Source: Mastigocoleus sp. MO_188.B34 (GTDB taxonomy: Bacteria; Cyanobacteriota; Cyanobacteriia; Cyanobacteriales; Nostocaceae). Taken from it: a DNA stretch of 64,000 bases. This document shows, piece by piece, positions 57,421-64,000 of this stretch. The translations under genes and the position numbers were made by a program. The notes under the pieces are model-generated. The model had not been told where the DNA came from, did no database searches, and saw only the letters and a list, made by a program, of their open reading frames with translations. The DNA is taken from contig NZ_JASJDK010000015.1 in the NCBI RefSeq assembly GCF_030065675.1, forward strand, positions 87,217-151,216, read 5' to 3'. The first letter of the stretch is position 1. Every line of letters begins with the position of its first letter.

Positions 57421-58801
57421 AGATGGGCATTTTGAACAGACAAAGCTGTTCTGGTTCCCGAAAGTCCTCCGGTACCATTCGTATTTTTACTTTGCAAGCA
57501 ACGGGGAAAGAATACTCGTCAATCCCTCGTTGCTTGATGTTCCTGGCTGCATTCAAGTCGGCATGAGCCAAATATCCACAATTACCACAAAGAAACTTTT
57601 CCTTATTGCGATTAGCTTTATCAACGTGTCCACATTCTGGACACTTTTGACTTGTATGACGTGGATTCACTCGCCTAAAAACCTTTCCCTGCTTTGCAGC
57701 TAGGTATTCGATTTTTTGAGTCAGACTGTACCAGCTAGCATCGCTGATACTACGATTTAAACCGCGTTTTCTTGACTGACCGTTGGTTAGAAATCTTCCT
57801 TTATTTGATACATCTTCTTTGGGCTTGCATCGTTTTTTCATCCCTGAGATGTTCAAATCTTCCACAACAACCGCATCTGCTTTTCTGGTTAGCTTGTTTG
57901 CTAACTGCCATTGGAAAGCTTCGCGTTTATTGGTGATTTTTTGGTGCAACCGACCGATTAATTTACCAGCTTTTTTACGGTTTTTAGAACCTTTCTTTTT
58001 ACGAGCTAGTCGGCGTTGTCTTACTTTTAAGAGCTTACGAGTACGCTTATTGGTCGAATGTCTGGGATTATCGTATTGGGAGCCATCCGAGCAATGCACC
58101 AACTTAGTTATCCCCATATCTAAGCCGACGACAGTTTTTGCATCTTCAACCGCGATTATAGGGAATGGAGGTACAGCCTTGTCTTCTATTTTTAAAGTCA
58201 CATATAAACCGTCAGCCTTTAGTCTCACGGTCGCTGATTTAACCTTAAAACCTTCAGGAATAGGGCGAGAATTGAAATATTTTACCCAACCTAATTTAGG
58301 GAGATAAATTGCTTTGTCAGCTACTTTAATTCCAGAAGTAAAAGTAAACGATTTAAAATTGCTTTTATTTTTAAACTTTGGATACTTACTACGTCCAGCA
58401 AAGAAATTATTGTACGCAACTTGTAACCTTTTAACGTTTTGTTGCAATACAGTTGAGTCTATTTCCTTGTACCACGGGCGTGTTTTCTTTAAAATCGGAA
58501 GGTTCGTTATTTGTATCTCTTCAGCAGTTTTTAACTTAATCTCCCCAGTTTTCTTCTTAACCTTATAAATATCTCCAGTATCAGAAGTAGCTGAATTAGA
58601 TGATACTGAACAGGTTAAAGGACAAGCAGTACCTTTATTCCTTAAATTACAATACTCCCCTTGCACGAATCTCTCTTGATAAGTCACCTCCCTGTCAGCA
58701 AGATTGTAATTGTAATTAGCTCTTAGCATATCAATCCAACTAAGAACCTTTAAGGTCTGCTTCTTATTTGGTTTTAACTTGTTTTGATATCCTAAAAGCA
58801 T
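57260..58801 (-). CDS. tnpB: TnpB-type RNA-guided endonuclease of the IS element
   Basis: 513 residues. The RuvC-like catalytic acids are Asp228 (VVGLDMGITK), Glu314 (VVVEDLNISG) and Asp415 (AHADLNAARN), with a zinc ribbon CPEC (387-390) and CGNC (405-408). It should cut DNA guided by an omega/re-RNA made from the element's own end. After the usual end near residue 425 the frame continues about 88 residues of Pro/Arg-rich sequence into the element end, where the guide RNA would be encoded. So the C-terminal extension probably reflects overlap with the RNA rather than a real domain. It is divergent from tnpA. Confidence 0.92.
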   Translation of the reverse strand: MLLGYQNKLKPNKKQTLKVLSWIDMLRANYNYNLADREVTYQERFVQGEYCNLRNKGTACPLTCSVSSNSATSDTGDIYKVKKKTGEIKLKTAEEIQITNLPILKKTRPWYKEIDSTVLQQNVKRLQVAYNNFFAGRSKYPKFKNKSNFKSFTFTSGIKVADKAIYLPKLGWVKYFNSRPIPEGFKVKSATVRLKADGLYVTLKIEDKAVPPFPIIAVEDAKTVVGLDMGITKLVHCSDGSQYDNPRHSTNKRTRKLLKVRQRRLARKKKGSKNRKKAGKLIGRLHQKITNKREAFQWQLANKLTRKADAVVVEDLNISGMKKRCKPKEDVSNKGRFLTNGQSRKRGLNRSISDASWYSLTQKIEYLAAKQGKVFRRVNPRHTSQKCPECGHVDKANRNKEKFLCGNCGYLAHADLNAARNIKQRGIDEYSFPVACKVKIRMVPEDFREPEQLCLFKMPISETTECGMHPRMPPGIKFQVGRGVRRRAARKGRRRVPGNPAKQLSLFEDISDI

Positions 58802-58868
58802 TTATTGCAACGTTTATTGTAGATGTGCTATTGATGTCTACATAACTATAGCGTACAAATCCGTAAAA

Positions 58869-59270
58869 ATGCAGCAATACAGAAGAAAAAATCATACTGT
58901 TTCAATGATTAATTTTCATCTTGTATGGATACCAAAACGCAGAAAACGAGTATTGATAGGGGATGTAGAAAAAAGATTGAGAGAAATTATTTGGGATACC
59001 TGCAAAGAAAAAGACTGGAAGATTATCGCATTGGAAATCATGCCAGATCACGTTCATTTATTCGTTAATGTTTTACCTGATATCGCAGCTCGTCAGGTTG
59101 CAGCACAAATCAAAGGTAGAAGTTCTAGGTACTTAAGAAAAGAATTTCCACATCTATTAAAACTACCTAGCTTATGGACTCACTCGTATTTTGTTTCAAC
59201 CGCTGGTAGCGTCAGCAATGAAACTATTAGAAGATATATTGAGGAACAGCGGCATCATGACGTAACCTAA
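58869..59270 (+). CDS. tnpA: IS200/IS605-family Y1 transposase
   Basis: 133 residues, the compact single-strand transposase that cuts and joins the IS ends. HUH motif His61 and His63 (MPDHVHLFV) and the nucleophile Tyr123 (SNETIRRYIEEQ) are present. N-terminal SMINFHLVWIPKRRKRVL is typical. It appears complete and has its own start near the divergent tnpB start (68-base gap between starts). Confidence 0.94.
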   Translation: MQQYRRKNHTVSMINFHLVWIPKRRKRVLIGDVEKRLREIIWDTCKEKDWKIIALEIMPDHVHLFVNVLPDIAARQVAAQIKGRSSRYLRKEFPHLLKLPSLWTHSYFVSTAGSVSNETIRRYIEEQRHHDVT

Positions 59271-59330
59271 GATTGACTGCACGTAAACGTGCTAACTCGT
59301 TCTACATCTCCCGCCTAAAGGCTGGGAGTT

Positions 59331-59969
59331 TTGAACTTCGACAAGTTCTATAACTTATCATTAGCACCATCTATCGAGGAACTTTACCAATATATTGAAG
59401 AAGCAGATAAGGTTTACTACTGTGCTATTGCTTCTGTACTGAGTTTGTATAACTCAAATACGCATGCAAGTACAACACAAATTAACAGGTTTTTCAACCT
59501 GGGAAATCAGTTACTGCAACAGTATGTTTACCTTCATCTACAAAGCGCAGGACTTCACCCCGACTATGGAATTCTACACCGTGATACTGATCACGAACTT
59601 CCTTTAGCATGGGACTTGAGTCGAGAACTTAGCGCTCCGATTGTGGATGATATGGTGTTGAATTTCATTCGCAATCTTGGTAACACTAACGGTAATGGTA
59701 ACGGTAAAAGGAACGGAAGAAGATATCACACCTACCTGAAGAAATTTTTGCAACATTGGGAAGGAAAATTAAAATCTTTTATTCTGCACCCTTATGTTGG
59801 GGAAATTTCTTACCGTCAATGTATTGAGTTCCAGGTGAAAGAATATATTGCATCTTTGCTCGGTAATGTGGATTATTACCGTCCCCTAGCATTGAATGTT
59901 TTTCGTTCTCCCAACAATTTCACCAATGCGGTTGAAAACCAAAAATCAACACTAACCTTGGTGAAATAA
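59331..59969 (+). pseudogene. cas1: 5'-truncated cas1 paralogue (C-terminal two thirds)
   Basis: 212 codons beginning exactly at the IS end. They align to the last 205 or so residues of the Cas1 part of the nearby RT-Cas1 (LQSAGLHPDYGILHRDTDHELPLA against VQAVGLHTHFGNLHVPRDNHPALV; ISYRQCIEFQVKEYIASLLGNVDYYRP at the end). No N-terminal part is found before the IS, so the 5' portion was lost or displaced. At the sites of catalytic Glu and the second acid the fragment has Ile (QYIEEAD against GYEGKAA) and Arg (DLSRE against DLVEE), while the His is kept. So even the full protein may have been non-catalytic. A low-complexity NGNGNGKRNGR insert is present. It precedes cas2 by 210 bases. Confidence 0.83.
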
Positions 59970-60179
59970 GTAAAAAGTTAAAGGTTAAAAGTTAAAAGAA
60001 ATTCCACTGACAGACAAGTAATATCATGTCCGGTTAACCACTATTTATTGTGTTAACCCTACTTCCCAATCACAATAAATATTTTGTTCAGCCACTTACG
60101 CTGCTTTAAAGATGGAGTTTCTTTCTTTTGTCCCTTTCCCTTTTCCTTTTGACTTTTTACTTTTTACTTAAAAGAAATC

Positions 60180-60458
60180 ATGTTTTATTTAGTTTGTTAT
60201 GACATTGTTAGTGACACCCGTCGCAACAAAGTGTCGAAACTCCTAGAAAGTTATGGATTAAGAGTCCAAAAGTCAGTTTTTGAGTGCGTTCTAGATGAGG
60301 AGCAGTATAAAAAGATTTCTAAACTCCTGATGCGACTGGTTAACAAACGGGAAGACCAAGTGAGATTTTATCCGATGTCTGCACACAATCGTTGCAAAGT
60401 TGCAGTAGTAGGAACACGACCCGAATTTAACATCGATGATGCTGCATTCATAGTTTGA
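60180..60458 (+). CDS. cas2: CRISPR adaptation protein Cas2
   Basis: 92 residues: MFYLVCYDIVSDTRRNKVSKLLESYGLRVQKSVFECVLD is the ferredoxin-like core with the conserved N-terminal Asp, and the tail has a VAVVGTRPEFNIDDAAF extension. Cas2 dimers bridge two Cas1 dimers for spacer integration. It lies between the cas1 fragment and RT-cas1, 113 bases before the latter, and is intact. Confidence 0.95.
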   Translation: MFYLVCYDIVSDTRRNKVSKLLESYGLRVQKSVFECVLDEEQYKKISKLLMRLVNKREDQVRFYPMSAHNRCKVAVVGTRPEFNIDDAAFIV

Positions 60459-60488
60459 AGTTTGACGGTTGATTGTAAAAAATCACAC

Positions 60489-60518
60489 TGTAGAGACGCG
60501 CCATGGCGCGTCTCTACA
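60489..60518. repeat. 30-base perfect palindrome between cas2 and RT-cas1
   Basis: Symmetric around CCATGG, with arms of the type TAGAGACGCGCC and GGCGCGTCTCTA. It is a common dispersed cyanobacterial palindrome and could act as a transcript-end hairpin, splitting cas2 from RT-cas1. Confidence 0.85.
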
Positions 60519-60571
60519 AATAAACCTATTGCTAACGGTACCTAATCGCTAATCCCCAATCCCTGATCGCC

Positions 60572-62578
60572 ATGTTCTCTATCGAACAACTGAAATTTGC
60601 ATGGTTGCAAGTCCGTGGGGGAAGTCGTAGTGCTGGTGTTGATGATATTACTGTTGATTTGTTTGCTGGGGTTGTTGATCAACAATTATCTGTTATGCTG
60701 CGCCAGTTACAACAGGAATCTTATCGTCCTAGTCCCGCTAAAGGATTTTATGTCAGTAAAAAAGGTGGTGGTAAACGCTTAATTGGTATTCCTACTGTGC
60801 GTGACAGGATCGTACAACGCTTGATACTAGAAGAACTGTATTTTCCCTTAGAAGATACTTTTCTTGATTGCAGTTATGCTTATCGTCCCGGACGCAATAT
60901 TCAACAAGCCGTACAACATCTTTATTCTTACTATCAGCTTCAACCAAAGTGGATTATCAAGGCTGACATTGCCGATTTTTTTGACAGTATTGCTTGGGCT
61001 TTGTTGTTAACTGCATTGGAGAATTTACAGTTAGAACCAGTCTTATCACCATTAATTGAAGCACAATTGCAAGCAGGAATTGTCATATCTGGAAAAACTC
61101 TGTACCCAGGTCAAGGAGTTTTACAAGGTGGTGTACTTTCTGGAGCCTTAGCTAATTTATACCTGACTGAATTTGACCGAAAATGTCTGTGCAACCAGAT
61201 AAATTTAGTGCGCTACGGGGATGATTTCGCCATCGCTTGTAGTAGTTGGAACGAAGCAAATCGCATTCTCGACAAAGTTACTACTTGGTTGGGAGAACTT
61301 TATTTAACTCTACAACCAGATAAAACACAGGTTTTCGCACCCGATGACGAGTTTACTTTTCTGGGTTATCGGTTTGCAGGGGGAAAAGTCTATGCACCAC
61401 CTCCACCAGAACCGAGACGAGATGGGGAATGGGTGGTTAATCCTTCTGGTACTCCTTATTTTCGTCCCAAACAACGTCCCCTCAAATTTGAATCTCGTCC
61501 TCCCAAAGCTTGCAGTATCGATAAACCCGTTAATTTTCCCCGCGCTCCAATTTCTCATTACTGGCAAGATTCTATGTCTACATTATATGTAACCGATCAA
61601 GGTTCGTTTTTGAAGGTTAAAAATCAGCAATTTCACGTATTCTATCAACGGGAACTACGAATAAAAGTTCCCGTAAGTAGAGTAAGTAATATTGTTTTGT
61701 TTGGTTGTTGTAATGTGTCCCATGGTGCTGTGAGCATGACTTTGCGGCGCAGAATTCCCATTATGTATTTGTCCCAGAGGGGGAGATATTTCGGACGCAC
61801 CGCAACGGAAGGAATGGCGAAAGTTGAATATTTAGCACGTCAGGTGATATGTTCTCAAAATCCTGAGTTTGTGAGAAAACAAGCTGAAGCAATTGTGCAA
61901 GCAAAGTTACATAATTCCCGTATATTATTGATGCGGTTAAATCGTCGTCGTCCATCAAAAAAAGCAGCTTCTGCAATCAATTTAATTGCTGATTTGATGA
62001 ATGATTTATGTCAAGCTGATTCCATGGATGCACTGCGAGGATATGAAGGAAAAGCTGCAAATTTATATTTTCAAGCTTTGGGTTCTTTATTTACAGGAGT
62101 ATTTGCATTTGAGAAACGGACAAAGCGTCCACCAACTGACCCAATCAACAGTCTTTTAAGCTTAGGATATACCTTATTGAGTCAAAATGTTTTCTCATTT
62201 GTGCAAGCAGTGGGCTTACATACTCACTTTGGTAATCTTCATGTACCCCGTGATAACCATCCAGCTTTAGTTAGCGATTTAGTAGAAGAATTTCGCGCCC
62301 AGTTGGTAGATTCCTTGGTATCTTACTTGATTAATTCTAAAATTTTTACACCGGAAGAGTTTACATCACCGGATGAAAGGGGAGGAGTATATCTTCAACC
62401 ACATTCATTGAAAAAGTATCTCAAGCATTGGGAAGAAAGGTTACAATCTGAGCTAACTCACGTTAACACAGGATATCAAGTAAATTTCCGGCGATGTCTG
62501 GAGTTGCAAGTCCGGGAGTATGTAGCTTGTTTGATGGGTGAAGTTGAGGTATATCGACCAATGATTTGGAAGCTATAA
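60572..62578 (+). CDS. Reverse transcriptase-Cas1 fusion protein
   Basis: 668 residues. Residues about 1-275 are a group-II-intron-like reverse transcriptase: finger motif GVDDITVDLF, template region RDRIVQRLILEELYFPL, motif A IIKADIADFFDSI (Asp132), motif B GVLQGGVLSGALANLYL and catalytic LVRYGDDFAIAC (YGDD at 215-218). Residues about 335-668 are Cas1: Glu492 in GYEGKAANLYF, His557 in NLHVPRD, Asp569 and Glu572 in SDLVEEF. All the usual Cas1 catalytic positions are intact. Such fusions acquire spacers from RNA in the systems studied so far. No Cas6 domain is present at the N-terminus. It is followed by the leader and array on the same strand. Confidence 0.95.
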   Translation: MFSIEQLKFAWLQVRGGSRSAGVDDITVDLFAGVVDQQLSVMLRQLQQESYRPSPAKGFYVSKKGGGKRLIGIPTVRDRIVQRLILEELYFPLEDTFLDCSYAYRPGRNIQQAVQHLYSYYQLQPKWIIKADIADFFDSIAWALLLTALENLQLEPVLSPLIEAQLQAGIVISGKTLYPGQGVLQGGVLSGALANLYLTEFDRKCLCNQINLVRYGDDFAIACSSWNEANRILDKVTTWLGELYLTLQPDKTQVFAPDDEFTFLGYRFAGGKVYAPPPPEPRRDGEWVVNPSGTPYFRPKQRPLKFESRPPKACSIDKPVNFPRAPISHYWQDSMSTLYVTDQGSFLKVKNQQFHVFYQRELRIKVPVSRVSNIVLFGCCNVSHGAVSMTLRRRIPIMYLSQRGRYFGRTATEGMAKVEYLARQVICSQNPEFVRKQAEAIVQAKLHNSRILLMRLNRRRPSKKAASAINLIADLMNDLCQADSMDALRGYEGKAANLYFQALGSLFTGVFAFEKRTKRPPTDPINSLLSLGYTLLSQNVFSFVQAVGLHTHFGNLHVPRDNHPALVSDLVEEFRAQLVDSLVSYLINSKIFTPEEFTSPDERGGVYLQPHSLKKYLKHWEERLQSELTHVNTGYQVNFRRCLELQVREYVACLMGEVEVYRPMIWKL

Positions 62579-62656
62579 TTATACTTATAATGGAATAAAT
62601 CATCAGTTAAACTAATTGATTCATAATGATTGATAAGCATTTGAGGGGGTCACACA

Positions 62657-62755
62657 ATGGCTAGAACCCGCATTCTTACGTTGACCCCCACGAATGGCTT
62701 ACCAGGTAAGGGTTTGAGGGCGGTTAACAGTGAGTTTATTGAGAGTAATTCCTAA
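62657..62755 (+). CDS. Possible 32-codon small ORF inside the CRISPR leader
   Basis: ATG at 62657 reads MARTRILTLTPTNGL and continues to TAA at 62753-62755, with GAGGGGG about 7 bases before the ATG as a possible ribosome-binding site. The predicted peptide is basic at the start and polar. It may be chance, since the same bases form the leader inverted repeat. No family is recognised. Confidence 0.3.
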   Translation: MARTRILTLTPTNGLPGKGLRAVNSEFIESNS

Positions 62756-62771
62756 TAATTTGAGCAAAAAC

Positions 62772-62801
62772 TTGACCCCCTCAAATCAAGGGGTGTACAA
62801 T
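62772..62801 (+). promoter_or_regulatory. Sigma70-type promoter for the CRISPR array
   Basis: -35 TTGACC (62772-62777), an 18-base spacer and -10 TACAAT (62796-62801). Transcription would start near 62808, about 25 bases before the first repeat. The -35 box overlaps the inverted-repeat arm TGACCCCCTCAAA, so a protein binding that arm could repress it. Confidence 0.6.
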
Positions 62802-62832
62802 CGGCTCGTGGTAAGGCTTCCAGAAGCCTAGC

Positions 62833-63875
62833 CTTTTAACTTCCTCGGAAGTTTAACTAATGGAAACATATTGCTAGCGACTTTAATATGTTTTTGAGTC
62901 TTCTTCTTTTAACTTCCTCGGAAGTTTAACTAATGGAAACAGGAATAGTTGCATGAGCATAGAGCTTCTCTACAACTTTTAACTTCCTCGGAAGTTTAAC
63001 TAATGGAAACCGTTGGTAGCTTTATACCAGTTTTTTCCTCGAAAAATCTTTTAACTTCCTCGGAAGTTTAACTAATGGAAACTACGTTGGGTTTTCGATA
63101 AACATTGAAAATCCACCACTTTTAACTTCCTCGGAAGTTTAACTAATGGAAACTTTATCAAGGGACTGATCAATGTCAGTTACTTTCTCCTTTTAACTTC
63201 CTCGGAAGTTTAACTAATGGAAACCCGCAGTAAGCTCTGCGGGATCAGTCACTGCTCAACTTCAGCTTTTAACTTCCTCGGAAGTTTAACTAATGGAAAC
63301 AGTAAAAGAGTGGAAATCATCCCTTCAAATAAATTATACTTTTAACTTCCTCGGAAGTTTAACTAATGGAAACAAGAACGCACATAACAGTGTTATAAGT
63401 ATAATGACTTTTAACTTCCTCGGAAGTTTAACTAATGGAAACGCTTCTTTAATTTGTTAAGATGTCGCCACCCTGTAAACTCTTTTAACTTCCTCGGAAG
63501 TTTAACTAATGGAAACTAAATTGAGCAATGATAAAAATAAATTCAACAACTTCCTTTTAACTTCCTCGGAAGTTTAACTAATGGAAACCTTGAATGCTGA
63601 TGAAGTAAATGAATTCATCATTCCACTTTTAACTTCCTCGGAAGTTTAACTAATGGAAACATGACTTTTTGAGCACCTTCTTGAATTATGCGAATTCTTT
63701 TAACTTCCTCGGAAGTTTAACTAATGGAAACACCTTATAGACTCCTGGTATTTTTTTTATCTTATTATTCTTTTAACTTCCTCGGAAGTTTAACTAATGG
63801 AAACTCACAGGTAGAAAGTCTGGCAGTATACCATCTTTTACTTTTAACTTCCTCGGAAGTTTAACTAATAGACCC
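62833..63875 (+). CRISPR. CRISPR array, 15 repeats and 14 spacers, transcribed left to right
   Basis: The 35-base repeat begins CTTTTAACTTCC, has a palindromic core ACTTCCTCGGAAGT and ends CTAATGGAAAC. The first fourteen are identical, starting at 62833, 62906, 62976, 63048, 63119, 63190, 63266, 63339, 63408, 63482, 63554, 63626, 63697 and 63770; the fifteenth starts at 63841 and loses its last six bases. Spacers are 34-41 bases. The ATGGAAAC end would become the 8-base 5' handle of crRNAs in type III systems, which, with the leader on the left and the damaged repeat on the right, fixes the direction. RT-Cas1 with such repeats is normally type III; no effector gene is in the window. Confidence 0.97.
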
Positions 63876-64000
63876 GTCCTAAAATTCGCAAGCCAATGTT
63901 TACAAGGCTTTGAGACAAATCCTTGCAGATTACCTTTTAACGTAAAAACTAGAGTTTGATACAGTTACTGATAGTTTAGAGCGAAAATATACAGTCTGAT
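63876..64000. other. Sequence after the last repeat, nature unclear
   Basis: The last repeat changes at its end to AGACCCGTCC and is followed by non-repeat sequence. It may be trailer or the end of an inserted element; too short to decide. Confidence 0.5.

Larger units (their letters stand above)
57215..59330. mobile_element. IS200/IS605-family insertion sequence (divergent tnpA and tnpB)
   Basis: About 2.1 kb. Ends are estimated: at the left, a hairpin (CCCCCACTAGAAGTAGGGGG, 57225-57244) and TTGA (57215-57218), the complement of a TCAA cleavage end; at the right, a hairpin CTCCCGCCTAAAGGCTGGGAG-like stem (59308-59328) followed by TTGAAC. The tnpB gene is on the minus strand and tnpA on the plus strand, back to back. 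IS605 elements make no target duplication and insert next to a short target. The right end is directly attached to a truncated cas1 paralogue. Both genes look intact, so the element could still move. Confidence 0.85.
62579..62832 (+). promoter_or_regulatory. CRISPR leader
   Basis: Lies between RT-cas1 and the first repeat. It has three copies of the TGACCCCC motif: one as its complement (62645-62652), then at 62682-62689 and at 62773-62780. The first and last form a 13-base perfect inverted pair, TTTGAGGGGGTCA (62640-62652) and TGACCCCCTCAAA (62773-62785). An AGGCTTC/GAAGCCT stem (62814-62829) ends 3 bases before the first repeat. These may guide integration or regulate expression. Confidence 0.75.

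Noticed and set aside
62868..63840. Idea that spacers are all antisense to coding sequence, as expected for RNA-targeting
   Set aside because: Most spacers read open in at least one frame on both strands, and hand-counted purine content is near half (about 246 of 518), so no strand bias can be claimed.

Overview
The window looks like the chromosome of a filamentous, probably heterocyst-forming cyanobacterium (Nostocales). The evidence is the AT-rich sequence dotted with HIP1-type GCGATCGC octamers, heptamer short tandem repeats between genes, a PatA-like regulator, a CRR7-like NDH-1 protein, a phytol-kinase-like protein, DUF2358 and DUF2470 proteins, and a CuA-less ARTO-type terminal oxidase operon. 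No tRNA or rRNA gene was found.

Layout. 0-1.4 kb: start of an LhgO-like FAD oxidoreductase and rfbF. 2.2-6 kb: a minus-strand phospho-signalling triad of VWA protein, PP2C phosphatase and eukaryotic-like kinase with TPRs. 6.6-8.5 kb: PatA/PixG-like and CheY/PixH-like regulators without the rest of a chemotaxis operon. 8.6-27 kb: mostly housekeeping and metabolic genes (pheT, a YciI-like protein, a sugar-nucleotide transferase fused to a mutase-like domain that looks dead, a pentapeptide protein, a MalK/UgpC-type ATPase, an SSB paralogue, a TPR protein, a secreted EndoU, ilvC, a SagB-type dehydrogenase), with several MITE-like or foldback repeats between them. 27-33.5 kb: a minus-strand operon of two DUF2231 membrane proteins, ctaC/D/E of an ARTO-type oxidase, and a GMC oxidoreductase. 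34-45 kb: small conserved cyanobacterial genes, RidA, Nudix, malQ, a VTT-family membrane protein with a probable frameshift, a phytol/polyprenol kinase, a GH10-like protein and an alpha/beta hydrolase. 45.7-57 kb: exopolysaccharide-type genes (an SLBB export protein and three glycosyltransferases) plus a beta-propeller-like protein and a permease pair. One glycosyltransferase lies between two inverted copies of a MITE-like repeat.

57-64 kb is the most unusual part. It holds an RNA-spacer-capable CRISPR adaptation module: a truncated cas1 paralogue, cas2, a reverse transcriptase-Cas1 fusion, a leader with a good promoter, and an array of 15 repeats and 14 spacers. An IS200/IS605 element (divergent tnpA and tnpB) abuts the cas1 paralogue and has removed its 5' part. 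That paralogue also seems to lack two of the usual Cas1 catalytic residues, whereas the RT-Cas1 keeps all of them. No interference genes (cas10, csm/cmr) are present before the window ends. The last repeat is corrupted, so the array ends or is interrupted there.
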